Below, one piece after another: positions 1-7,537 of a DNA stretch of 57,437 nt. Location: the NCBI RefSeq assembly GCF_003478505.1, contig NZ_QUFI01000001.1:1-57437 (forward strand), read 5' to 3'. Origin of the DNA: Clostridium sp. AF27-2AA. GTDB lineage: Bacteria > Bacillota > Clostridia > Lachnospirales > Lachnospiraceae. Under the pieces are notes generated by a model. That model had not been told where the DNA came from. It ran no database searches and saw only the letters and a program-made list of their open reading frames with translations. The translations under genes and the position numbers were made by a program. Within the stretch, counting starts at the first letter, position 1; every line of letters starts with the position of its first letter.

Positions 1-2
1 GG

Positions 3-62
3 TATGCCGGGATTACCGGCTTCGGACCTGTAGTGCTGTACACTCTTAAATTTTTATTGTAA
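3..62 (+). CDS. C-terminal end of a possible membrane protein (partial)
   Basis: One forward frame is open from the left edge to a TAA at 60-62 and encodes about 19 residues that are mostly hydrophobic (GITGFGPVVLYTLKFLL at the end), which would suit the last membrane helix of a transporter. The other two forward frames stop earlier. The stop lies inside the 3' end of hydF, so the two genes would converge with an 9-base overlap. So little is visible that no family can be named, and chance is a real alternative. Confidence 0.3.
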   Translation, partial: YAGITGFGPVVLYTLKFLL

Positions 63-1265
63 TTCGGATATAACTTCAGGGAACAGTTCCACGGACCGTT
101 TTAATATTCCATGTACCTGCGCGATGCAGATTCCATAATTGGTAATCGGCACATTCTGTGAGACAGCCCGGGCAATCCGCGCTTTCATTTCCCGTTCATT
201 TAACATACACCCGCCGCAGTGTACCACCAGTGCGTAAGGTGACAGATATTCTGGAAATTCCCCGCCGGAGGTGAACGCGAAGTTTAACTCTTTTCCGGTA
301 TACTTCCGAATCCAGTTCGGCAGCTTCACGGTTCCGATGTCGCCGCATTGGCGGTGATGGGTGCAGCCCTCGGAGATCAGGACGGTGTCGCCGTCCTGCA
401 GCTTATCCAGCTGGGCAGCTCCGTGAACGGCCTCCTTTAAATCCCCTTTGTAGCGGGCGAAGAGGATGGAGAAGGAGGTCAGTGGAACATCCGCCGGAGT
501 GTCGGCATTTACTTTTTTGAAGGCCTGGGAATCGGTGATGACCAGGGCTGGTTTCTTTCCCAGAGCCAGCAGGGTTTGCGGCAGTTCTGTTTCTCTGGTG
601 ACCACAGAGATAGCGCCGGATTCCAGCACATCACGGATGGTCTGCTGCTGGGGCAGGATCAGGCGTCTCTTTGGTGCAGCGGAATCAATCGGAACCACCA
701 GCACCACCACATCTTCCGGCTGGATCAGGTCGGCCACAATGCGCTTTTCATCCGCTTCGGCGGACGCGGCCTTGACCAGTGCGCCAATCCGCTCCTTGAG
801 CTCATAGATCTGAATGCCGTCCTTTGCGCTGACGCAGATTTCATGTTCCTGCAGGACAGGTGGAGCGGAGAGCAGGTCGGATTTGTTGTATACGGTAATA
901 TGCGGAATTTTCTTTTCCTCAAAGAGTTTTAACAGCTCCTGATCTGCCGGCTGCAGTCCCTTTTCGGCATCCACCACCAGAATGGCAATGTCGGTTTTGT
1001 CCAGAACCTGCAGGGCACGCTTTACACGCATTTCGCCCAGGGTTCCCACATCGTCGATTCCCGGGGTGTCGATGATGACTACCGGGCCGATGGGCAGAAG
1101 TTCCATGGCCTTCTGTACCGGGTCGGTGGTGGTTCCCTTGGTCTCGGAGACAAGGGATAGGCTCTGGCCGGTCACAGCATTTACCACGCTGGACTTTCCG
1201 GCGTTTCGCAGGCCGAAGAAGCCGATGTGAACCCGCTCGGCAGATACTTTATCATTCAGTCCCAT
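54..1265 (-). CDS. hydF: [FeFe]-hydrogenase maturation GTPase HydF
   Basis: HydF is the scaffold and GTPase on which the H-cluster diiron subcluster is assembled before transfer to apo-hydrogenase. The 403-residue product has an N-terminal Ras-like GTPase domain with the P-loop at 18-25 (GLRNAGKS), DTPG at 66-69 and NKSD at 127-130. The C-terminal cluster-binding motif is also present: C301-x-H303 followed by HCGGC at 349-353. The start is the ATG at 1265 because it is preceded by AAGGAAAGAGG and begins the conserved GTPase domain; an upstream in-frame ATG would add 42 basic residues unlike the family. It is the last gene of the operon, 22 bases after hydG. Confidence 0.95.
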   Translation of the reverse strand: MGLNDKVSAERVHIGFFGLRNAGKSSVVNAVTGQSLSLVSETKGTTTDPVQKAMELLPIGPVVIIDTPGIDDVGTLGEMRVKRALQVLDKTDIAILVVDAEKGLQPADQELLKLFEEKKIPHITVYNKSDLLSAPPVLQEHEICVSAKDGIQIYELKERIGALVKAASAEADEKRIVADLIQPEDVVVLVVPIDSAAPKRRLILPQQQTIRDVLESGAISVVTRETELPQTLLALGKKPALVITDSQAFKKVNADTPADVPLTSFSILFARYKGDLKEAVHGAAQLDKLQDGDTVLISEGCTHHRQCGDIGTVKLPNWIRKYTGKELNFAFTSGGEFPEYLSPYALVVHCGGCMLNEREMKARIARAVSQNVPITNYGICIAQVHGILKRSVELFPEVISELQ

Positions 1266-1287
1266 AATTGTGTCCTCTTTCCTTAAG

Positions 1288-2742
1288 TTAGAACCGGAAA
1301 TCCCGGCGGTTGGATGCCTTGATATCTTCAATATTCTTCCGCGCGATCTCGCGAACCTTTTCCTTCGGAATCTTCTCCAGTTCTTTTTCAATCAGTTCAA
1401 ATCCATGCTTCTTTGTCTCTTCGCTGGCGTAATCCACCAGATACTCGGTCAGGGTCATCAGGGCGTTTGGATGGCAGCAGTTTAGAATCTGTCCGTTCTT
1501 GCACAGGCTCATGAAGCGGTCGCCGGTGCGGCCTTCGCGGTAACATGCCGTACAGAACGACGGAATAAAGCCAAGCTGCATCAGCCAGTCCACTACCTCG
1601 TCTAAGGAGCGCTGGTCGGATACATCGAACTGCTCGGAGTCATGGGGGCGTTCTTCCTCGCAGTAACCGCCCACAGAGGTTCTGGAAGCGCCGCTGATCT
1701 GGGAGACACCTAGCTGCAGCATTTTTTCGCGGACCTCCTGGCTCTCCCGGGTGGAGATGATCATGCCGGTATACGGAACGGCAATGCGGATGCAGGCCGC
1801 GATTTTCTCAAAAATATCGTCAGCCAGGCTATTGTCAAAAGCATCCGGGTCAATATCGTCGGCATGCTTTACGCGGGGAACACTGATGGTGTGGGGACCG
1901 ACGCCGTGAACCGCTTCCAGATGCTCGGCATGCATCATCAGTCCGGCAAACTCATACTGGTAACCCTCCAGACCGAATAAAACGCCCAGACCCACATCAT
2001 CGATGCCGCCCTCCATAGCGCGGTCCATGGCTTCGGTGTGGTAGTCGTAGTCATGCTTCGGGCCGGTGGGATGCAGTTCCAGATAGCTCTTTTTATTGTA
2101 GGTCTCCTGGAACAGGATGTAGGTGCCGATGCCGGCTTCCTTTAATTTGCGGTAGTTTTCCACGGTGGTCGCGGCAATGTTGACATTCACGCGGCGGATG
2201 TCACCGTTTTTATGATGAATGGAATAGATTGTTTTGATGGATTCCAGAATGTACTCGATCGGATTGTTGACCGGGTCCTCCCCGGCTTCAATGGCCAGCC
2301 GCTTGTGTCCCATATCCTGCAGGGCAATCACCTCGCGTTTGATTTCTTCCTGAGTCAGCTTGATGCGGGCAATGTGTTTGTTCTTCATATGATACGGACA
2401 GTACACGCAGCCATTGACACAGTAATTGGAGAGGTAGAGCGGGGCAAACATGACGATGCGGTTGCCATAGAAGGCCTGTTTGATCTCCTCGGCCAGCTCG
2501 TACATTTCCGCAACCTTTTCCGGAATGTCGCAGGCCAGAAGAACTGATGCCTCCCGGTGAGAGAGTCCGGCACAGTGGGTCTGGGTGCCGTCGGCGCTTT
2601 TGACAGGTCTTGCCTTTGCAAGAATTTCATCGATCAGTGCCAGGTTGTGTTTGTTTTCCTCCGCGTAGCGGATGGTGTCGAGAATTTCTTCGTGGTTGAT
2701 AAATTCCTCTGCCTTTAAGGATTTTGGATTGTAGATAGCCAT
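1288..2742 (-). CDS. hydG: [FeFe]-hydrogenase maturation radical SAM tyrosine lyase HydG
   Basis: HydG cleaves tyrosine by radical SAM chemistry to give p-cresol and the CO and cyanide ligands of the H-cluster. The 484-residue product has the radical SAM motif CX3CX2C at C108, C112 and C115. Its C-terminus carries the HydG-specific CX2CX22C auxiliary cluster motif, starting in FCTACYREGRTGDRF and ending in the CC pair about 20 residues on. This C-terminal motif and the length separate it from the relative ThiH. The start is preceded by AAAGGAAA. It lies between hydE and hydF in one transcription unit. Confidence 0.96.
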   Translation of the reverse strand: MAIYNPKSLKAEEFINHEEILDTIRYAEENKHNLALIDEILAKARPVKSADGTQTHCAGLSHREASVLLACDIPEKVAEMYELAEEIKQAFYGNRIVMFAPLYLSNYCVNGCVYCPYHMKNKHIARIKLTQEEIKREVIALQDMGHKRLAIEAGEDPVNNPIEYILESIKTIYSIHHKNGDIRRVNVNIAATTVENYRKLKEAGIGTYILFQETYNKKSYLELHPTGPKHDYDYHTEAMDRAMEGGIDDVGLGVLFGLEGYQYEFAGLMMHAEHLEAVHGVGPHTISVPRVKHADDIDPDAFDNSLADDIFEKIAACIRIAVPYTGMIISTRESQEVREKMLQLGVSQISGASRTSVGGYCEEERPHDSEQFDVSDQRSLDEVVDWLMQLGFIPSFCTACYREGRTGDRFMSLCKNGQILNCCHPNALMTLTEYLVDYASEETKKHGFELIEKELEKIPKEKVREIARKNIEDIKASNRRDFRF

Positions 2743-2809
2743 AGTATTGTTTTCCTTTCTTTGCGGTCGGAAGCAGACTTTGCAACCTTCCGTCAGATTG
2801 TAAATATTC

Positions 2810-3853
2810 TTATTTTATGATATCTCCCCGTGCGGTGACGATGGAGTAGCCGATGGATTCCATGCGGCGGTTTAAGCAGGAGCGGCACTGGGCCGATTCA
2901 TCTCCAGTACAGATCTTGTTGTCGTAGAGCGCGTATTTCCTGCGTTCCGATACTGGGGAGAGGTTCGGCATGACGACATTTGCGCCTGCCTGGATGCCCT
3001 TTTCCCGGCCGAGCGGATCAATGGTGCCAAGAGCCGTGGTGGCAGGAAGCAGGACATTGGGTTTGATGAGCCGGATGAGGGAGAGCAGATAGATGGTCTG
3101 GTCCGCGGTCCCCGCCGGCTGGTCTCCAAAGGGAGTGTCCTTCTGCGGGATGAAGGGGCCAATGCCGCACATCTCCGGCTGGAAGGTCTCAATGAATTTT
3201 AGATCCGTGGCCAGGCAGTCCGGTGTCTGGTAAGGGGATCCCACCATAAAACCGCAGCCCACCTGATAGCCGATTTCTTTTAAGTCCCGCAGACAGCGCA
3301 TCCGGTTGTCAAAGGACATGGAAGCGGGATGCAGCTTCTCGTAATGGGCTTTGTCGGCGGTTTCGTGGCGGAGCAGGTAGCGGTCAGCCCCGGCATCAAA
3401 CATAGCCTGGTAATCTGCCCGGGAGTACTCTCCTAAGGATAAGGTAACGGCACAGTCCGGGTAACGGGACTTGATCCCGCGAACCAGCTCACAGACCTGA
3501 ACAATCGGAACAATGCCTTCTCCGCCCTGCAGTACAAAGGTACGAAATCCAAGATTCCATCCCTCTTCACAGCACTCCAGAATCTGTTTTCTGGTAAGCT
3601 GGTAGCGGTCGCAGTTTTTGTTGGATTTTCGGATGCCGCAGTAGATGCAGTCATTGCGGCAGTAGTTTCCAATTTCAATGAGACCGCGGACATAGACATC
3701 GGTGCCGTAGATTTCCCGGCGCATCGCATCGGCCTTTTTGGCGGCATAGGCCGCCAGCTCCGGTGACTGACCTTCCACCAGCGCACGGTATGCTTCGTGC
3801 GATAGGGCGTGACGCTCCGCCAGAAGGTCAACGAGGGAAAATAAGTCCGTCAT
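2810..3853 (-). CDS. hydE: [FeFe]-hydrogenase maturation radical SAM protein HydE
   Basis: HydE is the BioB-like radical SAM enzyme of H-cluster maturation, acting on an organometallic intermediate made by HydG. The 347-residue protein has the radical SAM cysteines C65, C69 and C72 (CRNDCIYC). A second set is spaced CX7CX2C at C315, C323 and C326, the optional auxiliary cluster site also known in the Thermotoga enzyme. The ATG overlaps the TGA of the preceding regulator gene (ATGA), indicating translational coupling. The length is normal for the family. Biotin synthase is excluded by the C-terminal cluster and by the neighbours. Confidence 0.95.
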   Translation of the reverse strand: MTDLFSLVDLLAERHALSHEAYRALVEGQSPELAAYAAKKADAMRREIYGTDVYVRGLIEIGNYCRNDCIYCGIRKSNKNCDRYQLTRKQILECCEEGWNLGFRTFVLQGGEGIVPIVQVCELVRGIKSRYPDCAVTLSLGEYSRADYQAMFDAGADRYLLRHETADKAHYEKLHPASMSFDNRMRCLRDLKEIGYQVGCGFMVGSPYQTPDCLATDLKFIETFQPEMCGIGPFIPQKDTPFGDQPAGTADQTIYLLSLIRLIKPNVLLPATTALGTIDPLGREKGIQAGANVVMPNLSPVSERRKYALYDNKICTGDESAQCRSCLNRRMESIGYSIVTARGDIIK

Positions 3854-4101
3854 CCGATCACATTGGAGTAGGCGGTCTTGACGCTGACTCCGTCCAGATT
3901 TCCAAGCTTTCCGGCCAGAGCGGAGATCGTATCCTGCGGTGCGTCCATGGCGATGGATACGATGCTGATGTGCTTTGGGCGGTACGGAATTCCCATTCGT
4001 CCGATGATATAGGGGCCATATTCATGCAGCATGGCGTTTAACTTTTCAACGGAATCCGGGTTTTCCACGATGATACTCATAACAGCAACGCGTGTTTCCA
4101 T
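3850..4101 (-). CDS. TM1266-type iron-only hydrogenase system regulator
   Basis: This 83-residue protein starts METRVAVMSIIVENPDSVEK and has the beta-alpha-beta-beta-alpha-beta pattern of a NikR-C/ACT-like ligand-binding fold. It matches the small protein family found beside hydE in many anaerobes (TM1266 family), regarded as a putative regulator of the hydrogenase system. No DNA-binding domain is visible, so the regulatory role rests on gene association. The start at 4101 has AGGAG just upstream; a longer in-frame ORF would run into the terminator of the leader and is rejected. The stop overlaps the hydE start by four bases. Confidence 0.85.
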   Translation of the reverse strand: METRVAVMSIIVENPDSVEKLNAMLHEYGPYIIGRMGIPYRPKHISIVSIAMDAPQDTISALAGKLGNLDGVSVKTAYSNVIG

Positions 4102-4253
4102 AAATTCTCCTGTATTATGTAGTGAGAGAAAAAAAGCCGTACCCAAAAAGGTACGGCTGAACAGACTGCGGCTATAAAATGGCAGTGAACCAGACGAACC
4201 TTTCACGCAGGAGATACCTCCCCTTAATGTCGGGATGCTAAATGATTCTCATT
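4102..4253 (-). ncRNA. Structured leader of the hyd operon (candidate attenuator or riboswitch)
   Basis: From the predicted start of transcription near 4253 to the first codon at 4101 there are about 150 bases. On the minus strand these contain several short stems (GGAG/CTCC, GTGAA/TTCAC, CTGCG/CGCAG) and then a terminator hairpin with a T tract. The pentamer AGCCG occurs both upstream and in the 5' arm of the terminator, so the upstream copy could pair with the 3' arm (CGGCT) and prevent termination. I do not recognise it as a known riboswitch class. That it is regulatory is inference. Confidence 0.45.
4128..4158 (-). terminator. Terminator hairpin inside the hyd leader
   Basis: Read on the minus strand, AGCCGTACC and GGTACGGCT form a perfect 9-bp stem with a six-base loop, followed directly by eight T residues. 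It ends about 30 bases upstream of the first gene of the hyd operon, with no gene before it on that strand, so it most likely works as an attenuator. Confidence 0.8.
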
Positions 4254-4254
4254 A
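4241..4254 (-). promoter_or_regulatory. Fur-like box
   Basis: On the minus strand the 14 bases read TAATGAGAATCATT, which differs at one position from the Fur box core TAATGATAATCATT. It overlaps the predicted transcription start of the hyd operon, the position expected for repression by an iron-loaded Fur protein. Binding is inferred from sequence only. Confidence 0.6.
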
Positions 4255-4259
4255 AAAAC

Positions 4260-4288
4260 AGGATACCACAGAACGCATCAGATTTCCA
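4260..4288 (-). promoter_or_regulatory. Predicted promoter of the hyd operon
   Basis: On the minus strand an extended -10 (TGGTATCCT, with TATCCT at 4260-4265) lies 17 bases from TGGAAA at 4283-4288, a 4-of-6 match to the -35 consensus. It points to a start near 4253, inside the Fur-like box. This is a moderate match. Confidence 0.45.
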
Positions 4289-4344
4289 CTAAAACAGGAA
4301 AGGATATTTTTTGACAAATGTTACAAAATGATTTGTCGGAATGC

Positions 4345-4373
4345 TTGCATTTTTCGAAAAAGTTAAGTATAAT
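4345..4373 (+). promoter_or_regulatory. Sigma-A promoter of the antiporter operon
   Basis: TTGCAT at 4345-4350 and a consensus TATAAT at 4368-4373 are separated by 17 bases. The predicted start is near 4380, just before the operator palindrome. Confidence 0.75.
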
Positions 4374-4388
4374 GAAATAATGTTTTAC

Positions 4389-4406
4389 GGTTTAACGCGT
4401 TAAACC
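4389..4406 (+). promoter_or_regulatory. Perfect 18-bp operator palindrome, LacI-family type
   Basis: The sequence GGTTTAACGCGTTAAACC is a perfect palindrome with a central CG, the hallmark of LacI-family operators. It begins about nine bases downstream of the predicted transcription start, so binding there would block transcription. No LacI-type gene is in the window, so the regulator is unknown. Confidence 0.6.
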
Positions 4407-4483
4407 GATGAAAAGAAATGGCAAACAGGAAAAAACGCCGAAAGGAACAGCCTGTGGGCCATGAGAGAGGGGATTATACTACT

Positions 4484-5866
4484 ATGAATGAAGAAAAGAA
4501 ATTGAATATGCCGCAGTCGCTTTTGCTGCTGCTTCTGATCATTGGATCAGTCGCAGTCTGCATCCGGCTGAAAACAGGAGGCCCGATGATCGGCCTGTTT
4601 CTGAGCTGGATCATCATTTATTTATTCTGCAAAGTATTGAAAATCAATTATGATCAGATTGTGGGCGGCGCGTATGATGCCATCCGCGTTGTCGTGCCAA
4701 CACTTTGCCTGCTGATGTCCATTGGTGTCATGATCGGAACCTGGCTGCAGAGCGGTACCATCGCATCCATCATTGTAGGCGGCTTAAAGATGATCAATCC
4801 GACCTGGCTGCTGCCGCTGACTTTGGTCTTCTGTGCTGTTTTAAGCCTGGTGACCGGAACCTCTTACGGTTCTGTGGGAAGTGCCGGTGTGGCCATGATG
4901 GCCATCGGCAATGCCATGGGCATTCATCCGGGCATGGTGGCCGGCGCAGTCATCTGCGGTGCCATGTTTGGTGATAAATTAAGCCCCCTTTCTGATACCA
5001 CCAACCTGGCACCGGCAGTAGCCGGATCAAAATTAAACGATCATGTCCGCTCCATGCTGTGGACTACCCTTCCGACTTTCGCCATCAGCCTGGTGCTGTT
5101 TACCATCCTGGGAATCAGCCAGACCTCTGGTGGTTATGAGGAGGGCAACCTGTTGGTCTACATTGACGCGCTTCAGGGTGAGTTTAAGCTGGGATTTGTG
5201 ACTCTGCTTCCGGCTGTTGTCATCATTGTACTGCTGCTGTGCAAGGTGAATGCCATCGTTTCCCTGGGACTTTCTGCAGTCTGCGCAGGAGCGGTATCTT
5301 TCTTCTATCAGGGTGCCACATTGCAGAGCATTATCCGCGTGGCATACAACGGCTACAGCACCCAGATTGAGGAAGCTATTTTAAAGACCATTTTAAACCG
5401 CGGCGGCATGAGCAGCATGCTGCAGTATGTAGCCATCATCTGTTTTGCAGTCGGCATGGGCGGCATGCTGGACCGTCTCGGCGTTCTGGGCAATATCTTA
5501 AATGCCATCACCGGACGCATCAACAGTGACGGAAGCCTGATTCTGGCAAGCCTTTTAGTTGGCTATGTGACCAGCCTCATCAGCTGTTCCCAGCCAATGT
5601 CCCATGTGCTGACCGGAAACATGATGAAGCCGCTGTTCAAGGCAAGAAGGGTTGCTCCGGAGATTTTATCCAGAACGCTGGAGGACGCAGGAACTCTGTC
5701 CGGACCGATGATCCCGTGGCACGGCTACTGCGTATACATGGCAGGCACCCTGGGCGTGGCCTGGTCGGTGTTCTTCCCGTATCTGTTCCTGCTGTATCTG
5801 ACCCCGCTGTTTAGTATCTTCTATGGATTCAGCGGAATTTCCATCAAACATGTGGAGGAAAATTAA
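4484..5866 (+). CDS. NhaC-family Na+/H+ (or metabolite/H+) antiporter
   Basis: The product is a polytopic membrane protein of about 460 residues with some ten or more hydrophobic segments and the pattern of the NhaC family, including the re-entrant stretch MFGDKLSPLSDTTNLA near residue 170. Members exchange sodium for protons, or couple malate/lactate exchange. I place the start at ATG 4484 (MNEEKKLNMPQ) because GAGAGGGG precedes it and the first hydrophobic helix follows closely. An upstream ATG at 4418 would add 22 basic residues and cannot be excluded. The gene leads a likely operon with the hydrolase and the two-component genes, under the promoter and operator just upstream. The substrate is not known. 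Confidence 0.85.
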   Translation: MNEEKKLNMPQSLLLLLLIIGSVAVCIRLKTGGPMIGLFLSWIIIYLFCKVLKINYDQIVGGAYDAIRVVVPTLCLLMSIGVMIGTWLQSGTIASIIVGGLKMINPTWLLPLTLVFCAVLSLVTGTSYGSVGSAGVAMMAIGNAMGIHPGMVAGAVICGAMFGDKLSPLSDTTNLAPAVAGSKLNDHVRSMLWTTLPTFAISLVLFTILGISQTSGGYEEGNLLVYIDALQGEFKLGFVTLLPAVVIIVLLLCKVNAIVSLGLSAVCAGAVSFFYQGATLQSIIRVAYNGYSTQIEEAILKTILNRGGMSSMLQYVAIICFAVGMGGMLDRLGVLGNILNAITGRINSDGSLILASLLVGYVTSLISCSQPMSHVLTGNMMKPLFKARRVAPEILSRTLEDAGTLSGPMIPWHGYCVYMAGTLGVAWSVFFPYLFLLYLTPLFSIFYGFSGISIKHVEEN

Positions 5867-5892
5867 AAATATCAGAACTGGAGTTTTTGAAT

Positions 5893-6768
5893 ATGGAAAC
5901 AAAACTTGTACTTCTCGGCACGGGCACCCCGAATGCGTGCCCGAATGCCAGCGGCCCGTCTACCGCTGTGATAGTGGGAGACCGCTCTTACCTTGTGGAT
6001 TTCGGACCAGGCGTGGTGCGCCAGGCGGCAAAAGCTTATCAGAAAGGCATCGACGCGCTGCGGCCGGACTGCCTGACGGTAGCATTCTGTACTCATCTGC
6101 ATACCGATCACACTGCAGGCTATTCGGACCTGATTTTTACTCCGTGGGTGCTGGAGCGCAAAGAGCCGCTGAAGGTCTTTGGACCGAAGGGAATCTGCGA
6201 GATGACAGATTATATTGAGAAAGCCTACGCGGTGGACATTGATTTCCGCATCAACGGTTTTGAGAAGGCCAATGAAGAAGGCTATAAGGTAGAAGCAAAA
6301 GAGATTCAGCCAGGTATCATTTATCAGGATGACCGTGTGACGGTGGAAGCATTTCCGGTCAGTCATGGCACACTGGAAAGCTATGGTTTTAAGTTTACCA
6401 CGCCGGACAAGGTCATTGTCATCAGCGGAGACACCGCGCCATTGGAAATTGTGGCAGAGAAGGCGAAGGACTGTGATATCCTGCTGCACGAGGTAGAGTA
6501 TACCGCCGGGCTTTCCGCAAGAGAGCCGAAGTGGCAGAAGTACCATCAGGAGGTTCATACCTTAAGCGTGGATCTGGCGAAGATTGCGCAGAAAGCGCGG
6601 CCGAAGCTTCTGGTCACCTACCACCGGATCTATCATATGGAAATTCAGGATAATACTGTGGATGTGGAAGCCGAGATAGCCCGACGCAATGAAGCCATCC
6701 TGCAGGAAATCAAGGATGCCGGGTATGATGGCGCAGTAGTGAATGGGCTGGATCTGGATATTTTTTAG
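5893..6768 (+). CDS. RNase Z-like metallo-beta-lactamase-fold hydrolase
   Basis: The 291-residue protein has the zinc-binding motif H68-x-H70-x-D72-H73 (THLHTDHTAG), a following histidine in PVSHGTLESYGF and an aspartate in ISGDTA, then a late histidine in VTYHR. This arrangement matches the RNase Z/ElaC branch of the metallo-beta-lactamase fold. Because a canonical tRNase Z exosite is not obvious, it may instead cleave a phosphodiester or an ester such as a signalling molecule. The ATG at 5893 has GGAG nine bases upstream; a TTG two codons earlier is possible. It follows the antiporter by 26 bases and is probably cotranscribed. Confidence 0.8.
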   Translation: METKLVLLGTGTPNACPNASGPSTAVIVGDRSYLVDFGPGVVRQAAKAYQKGIDALRPDCLTVAFCTHLHTDHTAGYSDLIFTPWVLERKEPLKVFGPKGICEMTDYIEKAYAVDIDFRINGFEKANEEGYKVEAKEIQPGIIYQDDRVTVEAFPVSHGTLESYGFKFTTPDKVIVISGDTAPLEIVAEKAKDCDILLHEVEYTAGLSAREPKWQKYHQEVHTLSVDLAKIAQKARPKLLVTYHRIYHMEIQDNTVDVEAEIARRNEAILQEIKDAGYDGAVVNGLDLDIF

Positions 6769-6802
6769 GTGCTTTGTGTTTGTAAAAGCGGGAGCAGGAA
6801 AC

Positions 6803-7537
6803 ATGTTAAGAATTGCATTTTGTGATGATGAAACAGAAATTCTGGAAGAACTGGAGTCCTTAACGGAACAGTACTGCGCGGACCGTGGGTGCCGAATGGA
6901 ATATCAGGCATTTCACAGTCCGCTGGAGCTTCTGGCGGCCATGGAAAAGGGAACATATTTTGACGCGGTCTTTCTGGATGTGCTCATGCCCGGGGAGAAC
7001 GGAATCAGTACGGCCAGGGAGCTTCGCCAGACAGACCAGAATATTAAGATCGTTTTTTTGACAACGTCTTCGGAGTATGCAGTGGATTCCTACTCGGTCG
7101 GTGCATACTTTTACCAGATGAAACCATTGAAGAAGGAGATATATTCCGGTCTGCTGGATTCGCTCCGTGCTGTCTGTGAGAAAGAGCAGAAAAAGAGCCT
7201 GGTGGTGCGCACCAGAAACGGGATCACCCAGATCAGTTTTGATGATCTGCAGTATTGCGAAGTGCGCGGCCGCAATCTTTTATATTATCTGGGTAATGGA
7301 ACGGTGCTGGAGGGGAACGGGCGGATGGAACGGCTGGAAGAACAGCTTGCGGAATATGGAAACTTTATTCGGATTCATCGTTCGTTTCTGGTAAATATGG
7401 AATGTATCTGCAACATTTCTTACCGCTCTGTTGTTATGAAAAATGGAACAGAAATACCGGTTCCGCACGGAAAATTTACAGAAATCCGGAACCGGTATCT
7501 CGCATACGCATTTGAAAGAAAAAAGGTTATTTTATGA
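6803..7537 (+). CDS. LytTR-family response regulator
   Basis: The 244-residue protein has a receiver domain (1-120) with acidic residues D8 and D9, the phospho-acceptor D59 in FLDVLMPG, and the switch lysine in QMKPL near 112. A LytTR DNA-binding domain (about 140-240) follows, with FIRIHRSFLVN and a PVPHGK-like loop. LytTR regulators such as AgrA bind ACAGTT-type sites and often control surface or peptide-signalling genes. The ATG at 6803 is preceded by GGGAGCAGGA. It overlaps the downstream kinase gene (ATGA), so the two form a classical two-component pair. Confidence 0.92.
   Translation: MLRIAFCDDETEILEELESLTEQYCADRGCRMEYQAFHSPLELLAAMEKGTYFDAVFLDVLMPGENGISTARELRQTDQNIKIVFLTTSSEYAVDSYSVGAYFYQMKPLKKEIYSGLLDSLRAVCEKEQKKSLVVRTRNGITQISFDDLQYCEVRGRNLLYYLGNGTVLEGNGRMERLEEQLAEYGNFIRIHRSFLVNMECICNISYRSVVMKNGTEIPVPHGKFTEIRNRYLAYAFERKKVIL

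Noticed and set aside
4102..4253. Known riboswitch class (T-box, TPP, cobalamin, yybP-ykoY) in the hyd leader
   Set aside because: The GGGGAGG stretch recalls some of these motifs, but none of the required conserved cores could be completed, so only a generic attenuator is claimed.
5872..6558. 228-codon minus-strand ORF over the RNase Z-like gene
   Set aside because: Antisense to the HxHxDH hydrolase gene and without any domain signal.
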